The notes: generated from the letters alone by a model not told the origin. Positions 1-11,247 are shown, counted from the stretch's first letter. The stretch: DNA of 64,000 nucleotides from Sordaria brevicollis (GCA_033439795.1 JAUTDP010000010.1:1612001-1676000), one strand, 5' to 3'. Made by a program: numbers and translations.

Positions 1-152
1 CTCAACCATCGCTCACATCCGCATCATCATATCAGTGCGCGGTCACTTTACCCTTTAAGAACGTCAGGAAGTAGGCAGAAGGAGAACACAAAAACCTTAA
101 CACCACCAGCAACCACCTCACCACTAGCACCGCCCCAACATCAAGAAGCAAG

Positions 153-755
153 ATGTGCCAAACGGTCCTCTACAAAGACACCAAATGCAAACACCGCTGG
201 ATGAAAATCACTCGCCCCTGCTTTTTTGGCGGCGGCTTCAGCAACTGTCCTTCCTTCTCCTTTAACACCCACAACCGCCGCCCTCATCCCCACGGCAACA
301 ACTACTACTCCCCGCTGCCGCCCGTTGGGAACGGACTCTGCCACCAACCTTTATGTCCTTATAAGGGTCATCCCCATGCTAATCACACTCCTTCTCCTTC
401 TTTTCCACCTTCTACACAAGACCAAGCCCAAGGCCAGATGATCCAACCCCAAGGTCAACTCTACCACCATGGCGAACTTTACCAAGTTGAAGGGTACAAC
501 TCCTGTCATGTTAACATGCCGGGCTCGCCCTACTACCAAACGCAGCATAACTGCCCTTATCACCAAAACTTGGTGGCTAAACCAGCACCGGCTTGTTACA
601 TTGCGAGGGGTGAGCCGTGTCCGGAGTGTGATTTGAGGGGAGTGTATGATCGGAACCTGATCAGGATGGTGACGAAGATTAAGAAGGGGGTGAAGCTTGG
701 TGGTGGACCGAGTGGAGGGGATCCGGGGGTGGAGGTGAGGTGTTGTGTTATGTGA
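153..755 (+). CDS. Cys-rich hypothetical protein with CaaX-like C-terminus
   Basis: A 200-residue single-exon reading frame with no family I can name. The N-terminus has a C-x7-C-x-H-x-W arrangement (MCQ...KCKHRW) followed by a second Cys cluster (PCFFGGGFSNCPSF). The middle, about residues 45-115, is rich in His, Pro, Gln and Tyr and probably disordered. Near residues 153-156 there is a CPEC pair in a conserved-looking block ending in RMVTKIKKG. The last four residues are CCVM, which fits a CaaX prenylation box with Met at the end, so the protein may be farnesylated and membrane-attached. That is an inference from the motif alone. The spaced Cys/His pairs at both ends look like metal ligands. 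The frame converges with the Sm D1 gene downstream. Coding status rests on length, Cys pattern and composition. Confidence 0.7.
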   Translation: MCQTVLYKDTKCKHRWMKITRPCFFGGGFSNCPSFSFNTHNRRPHPHGNNYYSPLPPVGNGLCHQPLCPYKGHPHANHTPSPSFPPSTQDQAQGQMIQPQGQLYHHGELYQVEGYNSCHVNMPGSPYYQTQHNCPYHQNLVAKPAPACYIARGEPCPECDLRGVYDRNLIRMVTKIKKGVKLGGGPSGGDPGVEVRCCVM

Positions 756-1553
756 TGGGCAAGCAAGACAAAGAGGCAAGGCTAGTGGTTGGGCTTAAGA
801 CTGAGTGAGGAGAGGGTGATGAGCGAGGTGGCGAGATGCGAGGCTAGGAAGAAGAAAGGAAGACGAACATGGGATATGGAGGAGAATTTCAATGGATCTG
901 GGGAAAGGAAAAGGATGGTCAGTCACCTACGGGTATAAGCGAGAGCTTCCAGGAGGATAAAATGGGTATAGAGAGTTTGCTGATTTCTTCCCACCTCCTT
1001 CTCGGTGGGCAATATATCGCCGTCTATCTGTTTTGGGATGTGATACATAAAATAGTTGAAATCCGATGGATGGTTAGGCGCGCCTTGCTTGCTCTCTCTT
1101 TATCTCTTTCCCCGTTCCCGCTAGCAAAGTGATTTTATCCCTGTCCAGAACGCCGCAACGAAAAATCCCAATGCTTTGTCCCTTCTCCGATCCGGTAGGG
1201 CCGATGGTGGTGTTTATATGCGTGATGAATCCGAGGCGAATGGAGGTCGAACTTATTTCGTTGCTGATGTCAAATCCTAGGAGGTGCTCGCTCCTCGATG
1301 TTTAATGAGGCGGACCATCCGTATTCGTTCGTCGTTTCGGAGCGCCACCGGACATTATTTCGGCTTGACCCTTGATCTTCCCAACAAGCACGGTCAAGCT
1401 GGTCGACCGAACGGGGCATATCGAACCGAAAGAATTCCACCATTAACCGTAGTATAGCATCGTATCGTCTTCTGAAAAAGTCTCTTATTCGCACGTCTTT
1501 GTCGCCTGAAGAGACGTACTCCGTGGTCTGACCTCGAAAAGAACGAGGTTCGC
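756..1553. other. Intergenic, between convergent genes
   Basis: About 0.8 kb between the stop of the Cys-rich gene and the stop of the Sm D1 gene. Only short overlapping frames are present. I see no RNA gene, repeat or mobile element; both 3' untranslated regions should lie here. Confidence 0.6.
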
Positions 1554-2242
1554 TTAACCACGGCCACGGCCGCGACCGCGACCCATTCCCCTTCCTCTGC
1601 CACGACCACCACGGCCACCTCTGCCGCCGGCGCTGCGCTCGGCTTCCTTTCTCGCCTTGTTCTTGGGCTTGACGGAATCGTCGACGAGCAATGTATCGAG
1701 AGGCAGGGAATCGGGAAGAATGAAGTAACGGATTGTCGAGCCCCTGTAGAAAATTCCATAATTAGCAATGGTGCCCTCCTCCATCTTCAAACTGCCACCC
1801 CTCATCTTCCTCCTCCTCTCGCCGAAAAGCCGCCTCCGACTCACCTGATGTTCATGGCATCTAGAGCCACAGCATCCTGACCCTTGGGGGTCATCTTGAC
1901 GTTACGGAGCGCAGTGTCCATGCGGGGTGTGACGGAGGCGATGGTGCCGTGTACGATTGTGCCATTCTTCAACTCGATCGTCACCGTCTCGTTGGCGCAC
2001 TTCATCAAAAATCTGTAGTGTTGAAGCAAGGATTCCGCTTTTCGTCAGCCTGGTGGTGTCCTCGGTGTTCCTTATCTAGGAGAGCAGCAGCATGGACGCG
2101 CGCGAACACGGGCTGGCAGCCTTGAAGGCGAGGATTCAAAGCTCAGCATTGCGTCGTGCAAAAGGATGGTATTGAAAGTCGGGTGGGATGGGGGTGTAGT
2201 AATACGAGGAAGCAGGGAAAAGTCTTACCTGACCAGCTTCAT
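1554..2242 (-). CDS. SMD1: Small nuclear ribonucleoprotein Sm D1
   Basis: Sm D1 is one of the seven Sm proteins that form the ring on spliceosomal U snRNAs. Three exons read 2242-2229, 2012-1845 and 1743-1554 on the minus strand, giving 123 residues. The first exon holds only 14 nt and encodes MKLV plus part of an Arg codon. It joins to the second exon to give MKLVRFLMKC, the classic Sm D1 start. The Sm1 and Sm2 motifs follow ([12 protein letters not shown]..., [18 protein letters not shown]). The tail is a run of Gly-Arg repeats (about residues 95-123), which in this family are arginine-methylated and contact the SMN/Prp complexes. Introns are 216 and 101 nt with GTAAGA and GTGAGT donors. 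Length and sequence match the family closely, so the assignment is firm. Confidence 0.96.
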
Positions 2243-2906
2243 CTTGGCTACTGTGCACGACGCGTTTACTGGAAATGTGTTGTATGGAATTGGTGTTGAC
2301 AAGGTCGAATACCAGCTCGTCAATCAATCAACAATGTCGCGACGTGAAGACGGAAGGCTTGTCGAGCTTCCTTGGACGCTTGGACAGCCATCCAGGTGTC
2401 AGGGTGGAGCGGATAGCCTGCCGTCACTTGCGCGCCAAGACAGAGCCCATTATCAGTCACGTGGGAGATATCAGTCGGGACAACCCTAACCCTGGATATC
2501 ATATGTCTTGATTGTCTTCCAGCGCCTGATCTGTTCATGTGCCATGTGCCGTTTGAAGCAACCAACTGAACCATCGGGTACGCAAACCAAATAGGTTTCC
2601 TGTTGTGCCGAAATACATACTGTTTTTCTTGGCCTGAGTCTGTCGCGCGAGTTGCGCAGGTCATGATGCTCCCTAGGATGTTATAACCGTTGAATGAACA
2701 GCGCACTCAGCCTTCGGGAAAATACCCATCCTCTTCGGTTTAGACGAAACGAAGACAAGGTGAATAGAACAATACCATGGTCGCTCAACACTAACGCAAA
2801 AGCAGACCACAAAAATATCTACAAGATGCCATGGTAGCTTCACTAAAGTAGTGACCCTCGCTTGTACGCCCTCTCTGCAATCCTTCCTTGCTGAGTCCCC
2901 GGGTAT
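2243..2906. other. Intergenic: Sm D1 promoter side and Pkr1 3' side
   Basis: About 0.66 kb between the Sm D1 start and the Pkr1 stop, both on the minus strand. A 128-codon minus frame (2320-2706) lies here but has no recognisable protein features. It probably reflects the 5' leader or promoter of the Sm D1 gene. Confidence 0.5.
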
Positions 2907-3410
2907 TCACTTGTCCTTCTCGTTCTCGTTCTCCGAAACCTTTTCCCACTCATCTTCCGTGCTAACGCTGCTCTTAGTGCCGAAGCTCGGTGTCTCCTCG
3001 ACCACTCTGTGCTTCAACTCTCCAACTTGCTGGATAGGCTCGACCTCATGGCTGACCGCCTCTGCAATCGACTCCTGCCTTGTGAGGCTAGCTGTTGACG
3101 TAGCTGCTTCCACTTCTGTCTCACTGTCTTCCGATGTAGCTGGGGCCGGTCCCGCTTCTTTGGCTCTTCTCGCCTTCTCCTCTTCTTGAATTTGGTGTAC
3201 CGTAAGTTCCGCCGCAAACCAATTGATGGATACCCAAAGTCCACCACAGAGCACCGAGAGAACCACAAAGTGGATGCTCCATGTCGCAAAAAGCAGGCAC
3301 GCCAGAACGATCTGCAGAGCGGCGAAGGTGACGTTTGTCGCAATCAGGAGGGTGGGAGTCGGCCCTGGAGTGAAGATCGACTCCCAGAGATTTTCAAAGA
3401 AAGACGCCAT
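2907..3410 (-). CDS. PKR1: V-ATPase assembly factor Pkr1
   Basis: Pkr1 is an ER membrane protein that helps assemble the V0 sector of the vacuolar H+-ATPase; in yeast it was found as an SMK toxin-resistance gene. The 167-residue frame starts MASFFENLWESIFTPG, which is the family hallmark, followed by TPTLLIATN and two membrane segments at about residues 18-42 and 45-68. The C-terminal 95 residues are acidic, Ser/Thr/Glu-rich and probably cytosolic. An in-frame ATG seven codons upstream exists, but the family start is the inner Met, so I placed the start there. No intron is needed. Confidence 0.92.
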   Translation of the reverse strand: MASFFENLWESIFTPGPTPTLLIATNVTFAALQIVLACLLFATWSIHFVVLSVLCGGLWVSINWFAAELTVHQIQEEEKARRAKEAGPAPATSEDSETEVEAATSTASLTRQESIAEAVSHEVEPIQQVGELKHRVVEETPSFGTKSSVSTEDEWEKVSENENEKDK

Positions 3411-5759
3411 TGAGAAATGGGGCTGGCGCAAACGTCGGGAATGGAAGAGCTTGTCTGGGAGGATATCTCAAGTTGAATGATTGTTCTTGGTTTCGGTCTG
3501 TACTCAAGTCGGTGCTCCTCGGAAGCGATGGTGACAAACTGAGAGGCAAACTCGCAACACAGTGTGTGTTGGCCAAGGAACTATGTCGAGGAGTATAGTC
3601 GATTGTTCGTAGCGTATGTATGACTACAGTCGATAAGAATGTCAATTACGACCTTGGAACCTTTATAGATGTTGGAGAACATAAGGCGCGGGACGGAATG
3701 AGGGATGTGCTGCCCAACCCGGCAAAGCCCATAGGGCCGAAGAGCCGGTCACCCGCCGAAGAGACAGGGCCATGGTTGCCAGATCACAAGACACGGTTGC
3801 CCTTCAACTACTGACCTGTTCCTTCAATTGTGAAAGGTGGCCTTTGATGCCTCTGGCGCGTATCGTTTATTGCAGGCTACCACCGGTGCGACGACGCAAG
3901 AAATTTGTTGGAGGAGGGTGATCGTTTGTAGATCAGATGGAAGTATGCGCGGTATGTATGTATGCGATCGATGCCACAGGACTGGTTGTGTGGAAACGGT
4001 GTGGAAGTTGGCAGCTGGATGTACAGCACTTGAAATAGCAGTTGGGAAAAAAAAAGTGATTTGAGTCGAACAAGACGGTCCGATGAGCGGATGTCTTCTG
4101 GTGGATATTCAGGCTATGGATTTGGAAAGATTGCGTGTCTGGTCGCTCTTAACTTCTTGTTCAGAAACAGTTTCGTGACGTGACGACCTACCACACGGCG
4201 GGGGAGTCGTGGAAGCTTCGATAGGTGGATATGGTGGGGTTAGAAAGGAATCCACCTTCCCGGGCTGACGAAGTGGGTCTAGCTAGGTCAGGAACGGAGC
4301 TCAGCTTTAGGCTCCACCCATTTAATCGTCACCTCTTTACGGAAGAAGCTCTCGAAGCCTAACTTGCGAAGCTATCATGACGGGAACTCTCATCAAATAG
4401 ATTCTCTGTTCAGCATAACTGACGCATGACACTTCGACCGTGACTTCTGTCAGTTTCCTCCATTCTAGGTAGCAATGAGCTACCGAGACGAAATACTGAT
4501 GACGAAGCTTACAGAGACCCAGCAACTCAGCGAAGTGTCCTAACCAACCACTACACTAGAGGTAAGCGCTCAACACTGTTGCGTAATCTTGAGGATACGC
4601 AAGATCAAAGGGGCTCTCGCACTCCGACCAAACCTCCCTGGGCCAGATTCTTGCTGGATGTTTCTGATTTTTGTCGGGAGGTGCTTACATCGAAAGTGAC
4701 ATCTAGCGATAAGGAGATGTATAAGCTGCTAACAGCTCATGGTCGGCTCTTAGCGTGAACTCCGTTAGCGTCCCCCTTGTATCACTAACACTAACAAGCA
4801 AGACGACCTTGGCCGCATCACTTCCTTAACATGGAAACATCCTCAAACTATCACGTAGAAGTAAGGTTATCGGGTTTCAAATGTTGCCCCGTCCATTCCA
4901 TGGTATCTTTCTCGATTTCCTTTGCGAAGCGCAGCATCACATCCGTCATATCCCATTCTCTCACCCGGCCGGGTAAAACCCAGCACATACCTGAGTTCAT
5001 CACTTCAGATTTCTTCAGAATCCACTCGAACTCGGTCAGATATTTCGCATACTGGATATGGACAGGACTCAACCCAGCTCTTCTATCAAAAACATTAGGG
5101 CTATCTCAGGCTAAGATTGCTTTCTTCACATTTACATGCCTTATTGACCGCGAATCCTCTCATGAAATTTCTCGAAGTCTCCATGCTCACTTATGCTTAT
5201 GGTGTCTAGACTAGCTTTGAGCTCATTGTGCTTGATAGATGTTCCTGCTTCTCGCTGTTGACATTCACCGTTCCTGCATGAGTAACTGCGCTGCATGCAC
5301 AATAGCTTGATGTGCATAACATACAGGTAGTCATGTTCCTAGCGTAGCAGATGTACATATAGTTCTGCTTTCTCTTATCTTCCTGCATGGCATGGACGGT
5401 GGTCTGATCTACGCAACGAAGAATTATGATTTTATCCCACAAGATTCGCAAATGTAGTAAATAAATATGGCAAATCATTACCTCCATCCTGCTTCCCTTT
5501 TTTCCTTTTGCAACATCATCTGACAAAGCAGCTCGCACCCACACACACAACACACGGTATTTCCCAAGTAAAGTACCAGTCCATCTACCAGCACGCCTTC
5601 TTCGAAAAGCGTTGGCCCTTCTACTTTCATCAAAGAAGAAACCGTCCCTATATGAACAGCATGACAACTCAGGACACAAAGTAAGTGCTCATCGGATACG
5701 GTCTTTATTAGACCACTCCACAAACATTTCAAAAGATTCTTGGTGCCCAAATTCTTGCG
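3411..5759. other. Intergenic, 2.3 kb
   Basis: No convincing protein gene. It holds the Pkr1 promoter side, scattered short frames under 160 codons with no domain, and a tRNA-like fragment at about 4510-4565 on the minus strand, listed separately. Confidence 0.5.
4510..4565 (-). pseudogene. tRNA-like fragment (His-type 5' half)
   Basis: On the minus strand the sequence contains TAGTGTAGTGGTT, then a four-base duplication, then TTAGGACACTTCGCTGAG. This resembles the D-arm (A box) and 5' anticodon stem of a fungal tRNA-His. The matching 3' anticodon stem CGAAG and a normal T-arm are absent downstream. I read it as a decayed tRNA relic or a tRNA-derived fragment. It could be chance. Confidence 0.3.
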
Positions 5760-6770
5760 ATGCCTTGTGCTAACATGATGACAACAACCAGTCAACAACC
5801 AAAACACATAATGGACATTCAGGGCGCTCAGTCCAAAGACCCCCAGTCCAAAGACCCTCAGTCCAAAGACACCCACTCTCACGGCCCCGGTGCCCCCTCC
5901 TTTTCCGCTCATCTACAAGCCGCAACCGCTCTGCACGAAGTTCTCTTTGACCACTGGATCCCCCACGTCTTTATCGGCAGCTTCGCATTTAATCTCCTCG
6001 GCACCACCCGCCCAACCACCAACATCAAAGTCATTATCGAAGACTCGATCTACTCCCCGACCATGTCCAGCCGGTCTGGCCGCACCGCCCAATCTACCTC
6101 GACAACATCGTACACGGGCCAAAAATTCCTCGAGCCCATCCATCGAATCCGCCAGCTGCTCGTCACCATGGACGAAAGGTTTTCCTTGATCGGAAGCGAG
6201 ACGATGCCGAAGCATATTTTCACGGCTACAATACAAGTCTCGGAGGGGGAGGACGGGGCGGAAACGGAAACAAAGGTCGTAGTCCCCGTTCAGACCCTGC
6301 GCGCTGGTACTCTCGGTCTGCCCCGCCATCTCGACCAAACCTTGGAAGTCAGGGGTGTCCCCGTCCTTGCTCCTCGGTATCTGCTCTTGACCGCGATCAA
6401 GCAGTGCGCGAATCGCCTTGAGAGCGATCGGCCCGAATTGATGGAAGAACTCAAGGCGGACGAGAAGGATATCAAGTGGTTGTTGAAAAGGTTGGCGGAG
6501 GTTAAAGAGGAGGTCGATTTCGAGGGGTATCTTTATGGTGGTACGGATCCGGATCCACGGGACGGGAAAGAGGCCTACGCAGATTGCATGAAGGCACGGG
6601 AGGATTTGTGCGAAAAAGTCGGCCAGTTGGTCCGCTTTTGGCGTCAAAAGGGAGGCGAAAAGGAACAAAAGATGGTAAAGAATTTGCGGAAAGCGTTGAG
6701 GGATGACGACGATTGGTTTGAGGTCATTCGTAAGGCTGGGAGGCTTCGTCGGGATGGCAAGTTTGCTTGA
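5760..6770 (+). CDS. Fungal nucleotidyltransferase-fold protein, degenerate active site
   Basis: A 336-residue frame with no intron. Residues 71-93 (FIGSFAFNLLGTTRPTTNIKV) follow the pattern seen in fungal proteins with a nucleotidyltransferase (Pol-beta-like) fold: a GS/GG turn, a helix, then R-x-T-x-D-I-D-V. Here the two acidic metal-binding positions read Asn and Lys (NIK), so catalysis looks lost. A later block, about residues 188-245 (VPVLAPRYLLLTAIKQCANR...DEKDIKWLLKRL), matches the C-terminal helices of that family. The N-terminus carries three tandem QSKDP units. In-frame Met codons at residues 6, 7 and 18 are alternative starts. Fold assignment is by motif reading only. The substrate is unknown, and the protein may be a pseudoenzyme. 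Confidence 0.72.
   Translation: MPCANMMTTTSQQPKHIMDIQGAQSKDPQSKDPQSKDTHSHGPGAPSFSAHLQAATALHEVLFDHWIPHVFIGSFAFNLLGTTRPTTNIKVIIEDSIYSPTMSSRSGRTAQSTSTTSYTGQKFLEPIHRIRQLLVTMDERFSLIGSETMPKHIFTATIQVSEGEDGAETETKVVVPVQTLRAGTLGLPRHLDQTLEVRGVPVLAPRYLLLTAIKQCANRLESDRPELMEELKADEKDIKWLLKRLAEVKEEVDFEGYLYGGTDPDPRDGKEAYADCMKAREDLCEKVGQLVRFWRQKGGEKEQKMVKNLRKALRDDDDWFEVIRKAGRLRRDGKFA
5829..5873 (+). repeat. 15-bp tandem repeat, three copies, in coding sequence
   Basis: Three adjacent copies of CAGTCCAAAGACCCC with changes only at the last positions. They encode QSKDP-QSKDP-QSKDT in the disordered N-terminus of the nucleotidyltransferase-fold protein. Copy number could vary between strains. Confidence 0.9.
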
Positions 6771-7708
6771 TTTAATCAGTCTTGGACCAACAAAGTTATG
6801 CCTTGACCAAGGGTTTATATGAAGAACTGTCCAGTGTTGCACTCAGCTTATGCTCTATGATGGTGCCTCTAGAGACACTCGCAGCACGAAAACTGTGTCT
6901 GCCTCTCCAGCTCAAAGATGTCAGAATTTGTGCTTGTTGGTGGTGATGAGAGTAGTAGATAGGCGAAAGTCGTGGGAGTATGACGGAATTGGAGTGTGGT
7001 CGTGTCATGGTGCCATGATATTGGACACGAGAAGCGACACAAGAAGTACCATAGTCCTGTCTCTCAAGTTGAGAATCAACGAAAGCAAGACAGAATTCGC
7101 TCGCCCTTCCCTAGCCAAAAATAAAATTTCAAGTCGCCGATTCCACTTCCATCTCCCTGTTATCGTGTACCTGTCTCGATGATCTCGGAACTGAATTTTT
7201 GTGATGTGAGAAGGAACTGTCCTTGGATTTCTGTCCGATCGTGAACTTTTTGATGGGGACGGAGCGGGAAGGGGTAAGTGCCACGTCGATAGTGGATAAC
7301 CAGAGCCGCTGCCGGCCGGAGCTGTAGCGGACTTGGGACGAGGGGCCGGGTCCGATCATGCCGCCAATCCCGCTCTGCAGTGGCTCCGTTAGCTCGGCAT
7401 TTCCCGCTGAGGGGACGTCGAGGACGTCAATCGCCGGCACACAGAGCTGAAAAGAGAAACCTCGGCTGTTTGACCCAGCCCAGCCTTTTTGCTTCCCCGG
7501 AATTCGGGGCCCGCCCACACCAATCCAACCTCCATCGTGGTATCGCGTCTGTTCTAGCGTCGATGATTTCTCATCACAATATTTGATGAACTTTCTGAGG
7601 ATTTGTTCTGGACATCAGTTTTGGATATTCTTGCGAGCGTTATCTTGGTGGTCGGAGAAGGGCTGATATTTCTTGATCATTGGAGCTTCTCCATCGAATT
7701 GGCGGTGT
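6771..7708. other. Intergenic, left flank of the Mutator-like element
   Basis: About 0.94 kb with normal base composition. A 129-codon minus frame (7129-7518) is the longest here. It has no recognisable domain and I do not call it a gene. The region ends in the 9-bp target-site duplication. Confidence 0.45.
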
Positions 7709-7717
7709 CTTGAATCG
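7709..7717 (+). repeat. Target-site duplication, left (9 bp)
   Basis: CTTGAATCG directly before the left terminal repeat; the identical copy lies at 11248-11256. The outermost C/G can be assigned either way, so a 7- or 8-bp reading is also possible. Confidence 0.9.
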
Positions 7718-7779
7718 GAGGCGGGCTATCCACAGACTCACCCTTTTCCTATACCTAAACTACTTAACCTGTTTGGGTA
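7718..7779 (+). repeat. Left terminal inverted repeat of the MULE
   Basis: 62 bp pairing without gaps with 11186-11247. The outer 21 bp are identical. Nine mismatches lie inside, eight of them C/T or A/G transitions as expected from RIP. Confidence 0.93.
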
Positions 7780-10700
7780 GTAGTACAAAACAGGCCTCCT
7801 AGCACATGAAAAATTTCTGTACGTACCAATGAGCAAGGGTCCCTATCATTACTATTAGCCAGAAACGCACCAAAATAAGGGCTTTATCATGCAAGGCACC
7901 TTCTACAACCAGTATACACTAAATCTATTAATACATACCCCTAAAACCAACGTCGCCGTACCCATATATTACATATCACTAAATCTAACCATAGTATTAA
8001 AAATATTAAGAAAAAAGGAGTATATTATTTTTTTCTATCTATTTTATAATTTTATAATTTACCTTTTTTTATATACAAAATTATATACTCTATTATACTA
8101 TTAACTATATTTCTACTCTTATAATAGCTAGCCAAAAGGGGGGGAGGAGGGTATATAAATAACTTCGCAAGGGATTTCAATTAGTAAAGAGCTATTAAAT
8201 ATTTTAGGAGCTTCTACTACTAATATTACCGGCCCGCCATACCCCCTAATAATATACCCTTCCTCTTATTTAGAGGGTAAACGGTCGTTAGGCTTTATAC
8301 CCTTCTATACTTTAATAAAATTAGCCTTCTAACTAATTGTAAAAAGTAATTAATATTAAATCAAATAACCAATCTAACTACTAACGGTAGTAGTAGGGGT
8401 GGAATTAAGTTAAATAGCCGTATTAAAGGGAGGTTTATTAAATTAGGCAAGCAAATTAATAACCTTCGTCTTAACCTTCTTCACCCTCTTTATAATATTT
8501 AAATCTAAAATATACCTCTTAAAGTTAATAACCGCCTAATTTTATTAATAAATAAACTCCAATAATAACGATATATATAATAAAGAAGAATAAAACGTAT
8601 TAAATTAATAAGGAAATACTATTATTTATTAATATCCTCTAATATAAACAAGTCCCTAACTATAATAATATCCCTCCTATTATTATTATATTACCGTACT
8701 ATACGTACTACTAATATATAAATACAAAATAAACCGAACTACTAGGAGTAACCGTACGTATAAAGGTAAAATTATAATTACTTAAATACGTATCTCTTTA
8801 CCCAATTATATTAATTTTAAATTAATACTAGAGCCTTCTATAAAACCTTCTCTATAATAATTATTAATAGGGGGTTACGCCTATAAGAATCGCGTAATAC
8901 GTAACCCTTATTAGCGACTTTATCCTTATAATCCTTCTATTTTTTTTCGACTAATATACAAATCTTATTAAATACATTATATAATAAAATATAAGGATTA
9001 TCGAATACGTATCGAAATTTTACATAAAAAGACTTTAAACGATTAATAATAATAACTCCTAAATTGCAATAACGTTTCGTAAAAGCGCGTACCTATTACA
9101 CTCGAATAAACTAAAAGGTCTCTACAATATAATTATATATTTCTATTATATAAAGATTAATTAGTAATTAAAATAGTATTTATCGAAGGAATTTAAATTA
9201 ATTTACTCGGTTATTTAATAACGAATTTATTTTTAAAGTATTTAAATAACCCTTATAATAATTAATCCTATTAATATAATATATTACCTTAAAAAAGTAT
9301 AATAACCCTATTAGGCTATAATCCCAATCTTTTAAATTTATAATATAGGGTACACCCTTTAAATAACGCACTTTAATATAATTCAAAGTCTCCCAGAGGG
9401 TTAAAGTCCTATTAAGGGATAGCGGTATCCTATATCTATTGCCAAATATAGTACTAATAAGCACTATAGTACGGTCGCGTACGTAAGCGTTAACGTTACT
9501 AATTAGCTATAATAAGTAAATAACCTAAAAATAGCTATCTCTAATAAACGAAATAATAAGTTAAATAATAGGCGGCTAAGTACTAGTAATACCAATTATA
9601 GTAAATAATTCGATTAAATACTTAATAATATTATTACTACCAATTTATATAATTTTAGGGTTGAGAGATTCGTATTCATTTAATAAACCTTCCCATTTAT
9701 CGTTAATATACTTAATAAAATTCTTAAAGATATACTAAAAATATAATTAGGGCTTACTATTAAGAAAGTAATAAATAAGGGCTTACTTCTCCGCCGTAGA
9801 GTAATTAATAATATAAATAATAGGATAAAGGACTTCGATTCGGGTAATAAAATCGTTAAAATACTTAAACGATTAATTTATAAAATTATTATTTTCTTTA
9901 TAACCGAATCCGAAAACCATTAGGAAAATAATATTAACGTAACTAATATTAATAATAATAAATATTTTTAATTTAAAGTAGGAAATCTATTTAAAGTTAA
10001 TAAACAAAATAAAACGTAATTATAACCGCGACCGTAATTACTTATATCGTAAATACAGTCGATATTTAATACCATCGGGTATTTTTTCTACATTTACAAA
10101 TACTACAGGAAACTAAAGATTAAAAACTATAGCCTACTAACGCGGTCGAAGGTATAAACATACCAGAAATTAAGGCGCTCTAACTCCCTTAATAACTTTT
10201 AAGTATTAATAAAACTAGCAATATACTTTTAAAACAAACGTTTAATACCGTTCTTAATATCTACGTTCTTAATATTATTATATAGATTAGGGTAAATACT
10301 TTAAAGAGCTAGCCGGATTTATAAATTAATAAAACCGCGCCGGTAAAGCTACCAAACTAACTTTTCTACTTAAAAGGTAAATTAACGGGTAAAGGGGTAA
10401 GTAAATGCCTTAACCTACGGTAAGTAATTATAATAAGCATTAATAAACTCCAACGTAAATAATTCTTTATAGAATTTAATAATTGCTCTAAAAGGATAAC
10501 CGGTCTTAATAGTATTAATCTTTCTAATACTAATACTACTAGGTTTATATATACCAATCTTAATACAAATATAATAAATACGTCGGCTATTAAAGGAGAT
10601 AATAATTAGCTTAAAACTGTTATCTTAACTAAATATAGTAAGGAAGCGCTTAGTATTAATAATACTCTCGAAAGTCCACTCGATAGGGGAGGTAATATTA

Positions 10701-10845
10701 AATTCATTATCGTTAAACCTATTTTCGAAGACTTATTAAACGAAATCCCTATTAACGGTTTAATTAGCGGCGATAAGGGTATTAAGGATATAATTATCTT
10801 CAAAGTCGTTATCGTCGTCGTTATTATTATTATTAAATACGGCTA

Positions 10846-10905
10846 GCGCGCTTAGAGGTAGTATAATAAAGGGTACAATAGGCGCGCCTAAGGGTAGTAC
10901 AATAG
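10846..10905. repeat. Subterminal direct repeat in the MULE
   Basis: Two copies of a unit starting GCGCGC(C/T)TA, 36 bp apart (10846 and 10882), differing mainly by transitions. Subterminal repeats of this kind often serve as transposase-binding sites; that role is inferred here. Confidence 0.6.
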
Positions 10906-11185
10906 AGGGCGCTATAATTGCAAATAGGGTACCTTATAGGGTAATATATGCAATGACCTTCTAGAAAAAAATCCGACCGCTAAATACAATTAAGGTTAGT
11001 AATATATACGCTAGCGACCGTAGGGTTTTTAGGGCTCTTACAGCGCGAATCGTACTATAACTATAACGTATTACAATTGGTTTTAAATTATAAGGGGGTG
11101 CTATAGCGGGTAGTGGAGTAGTTTAGGCGGCTTAGCGGTTAAAAAGTCACGAAAAACAGATTTTTTCGATTTTACGTGAAAATTT

Positions 11186-11247
11186 TACCCAAACAGGTTA
11201 AGTAATCTGGGTATAGGGGAAACATAAGTCTGTGGATAGCCCGCCTC
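11186..11247 (-). repeat. Right terminal inverted repeat of the MULE
   Basis: Partner of 7718-7779, ending in GCCCGCCTC directly before the right copy of the 9-bp duplication. Confidence 0.93.

Larger units (their letters stand above)
7718..11247 (-). mobile_element. Mutator-like DNA transposon (MULE), RIP-inactivated
   Basis: A 3,530-bp element with 62-bp terminal inverted repeats starting GAGGCGGGCTATCCACAGAC, flanked by perfect 9-bp duplications CTTGAATCG (7709-7717 and 11248-11256). The 9-bp duplication and long repeats are typical of the Mutator superfamily. The interior is very AT-rich and nearly devoid of CA/TG, as left by repeat-induced point mutation. Reading the minus strand through TAA/TAG codons gives a decayed transposase: an Asn/Asp-rich start near 10,840, a stretch like PNL...IKNVDIKN near 10,300-10,240, and one like DFITRI...YPIIYI-NYSTAEKQA near 9,860-9,780. 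The last resembles the second catalytic block of MULE transposases. No intact frame remains. The family call from decayed protein is tentative; the element boundaries are firm. Confidence 0.9.

Noticed and set aside
5913..6842. 309-codon minus frame over the nucleotidyltransferase-fold gene
   Set aside because: Shadow of the plus-strand gene; no family pattern on the minus strand.
9198..9464. 88-codon minus frame inside the MULE as a separate gene
   Set aside because: It is a chance stop-free stretch of the RIP-decayed transposase reading, not an independent gene.
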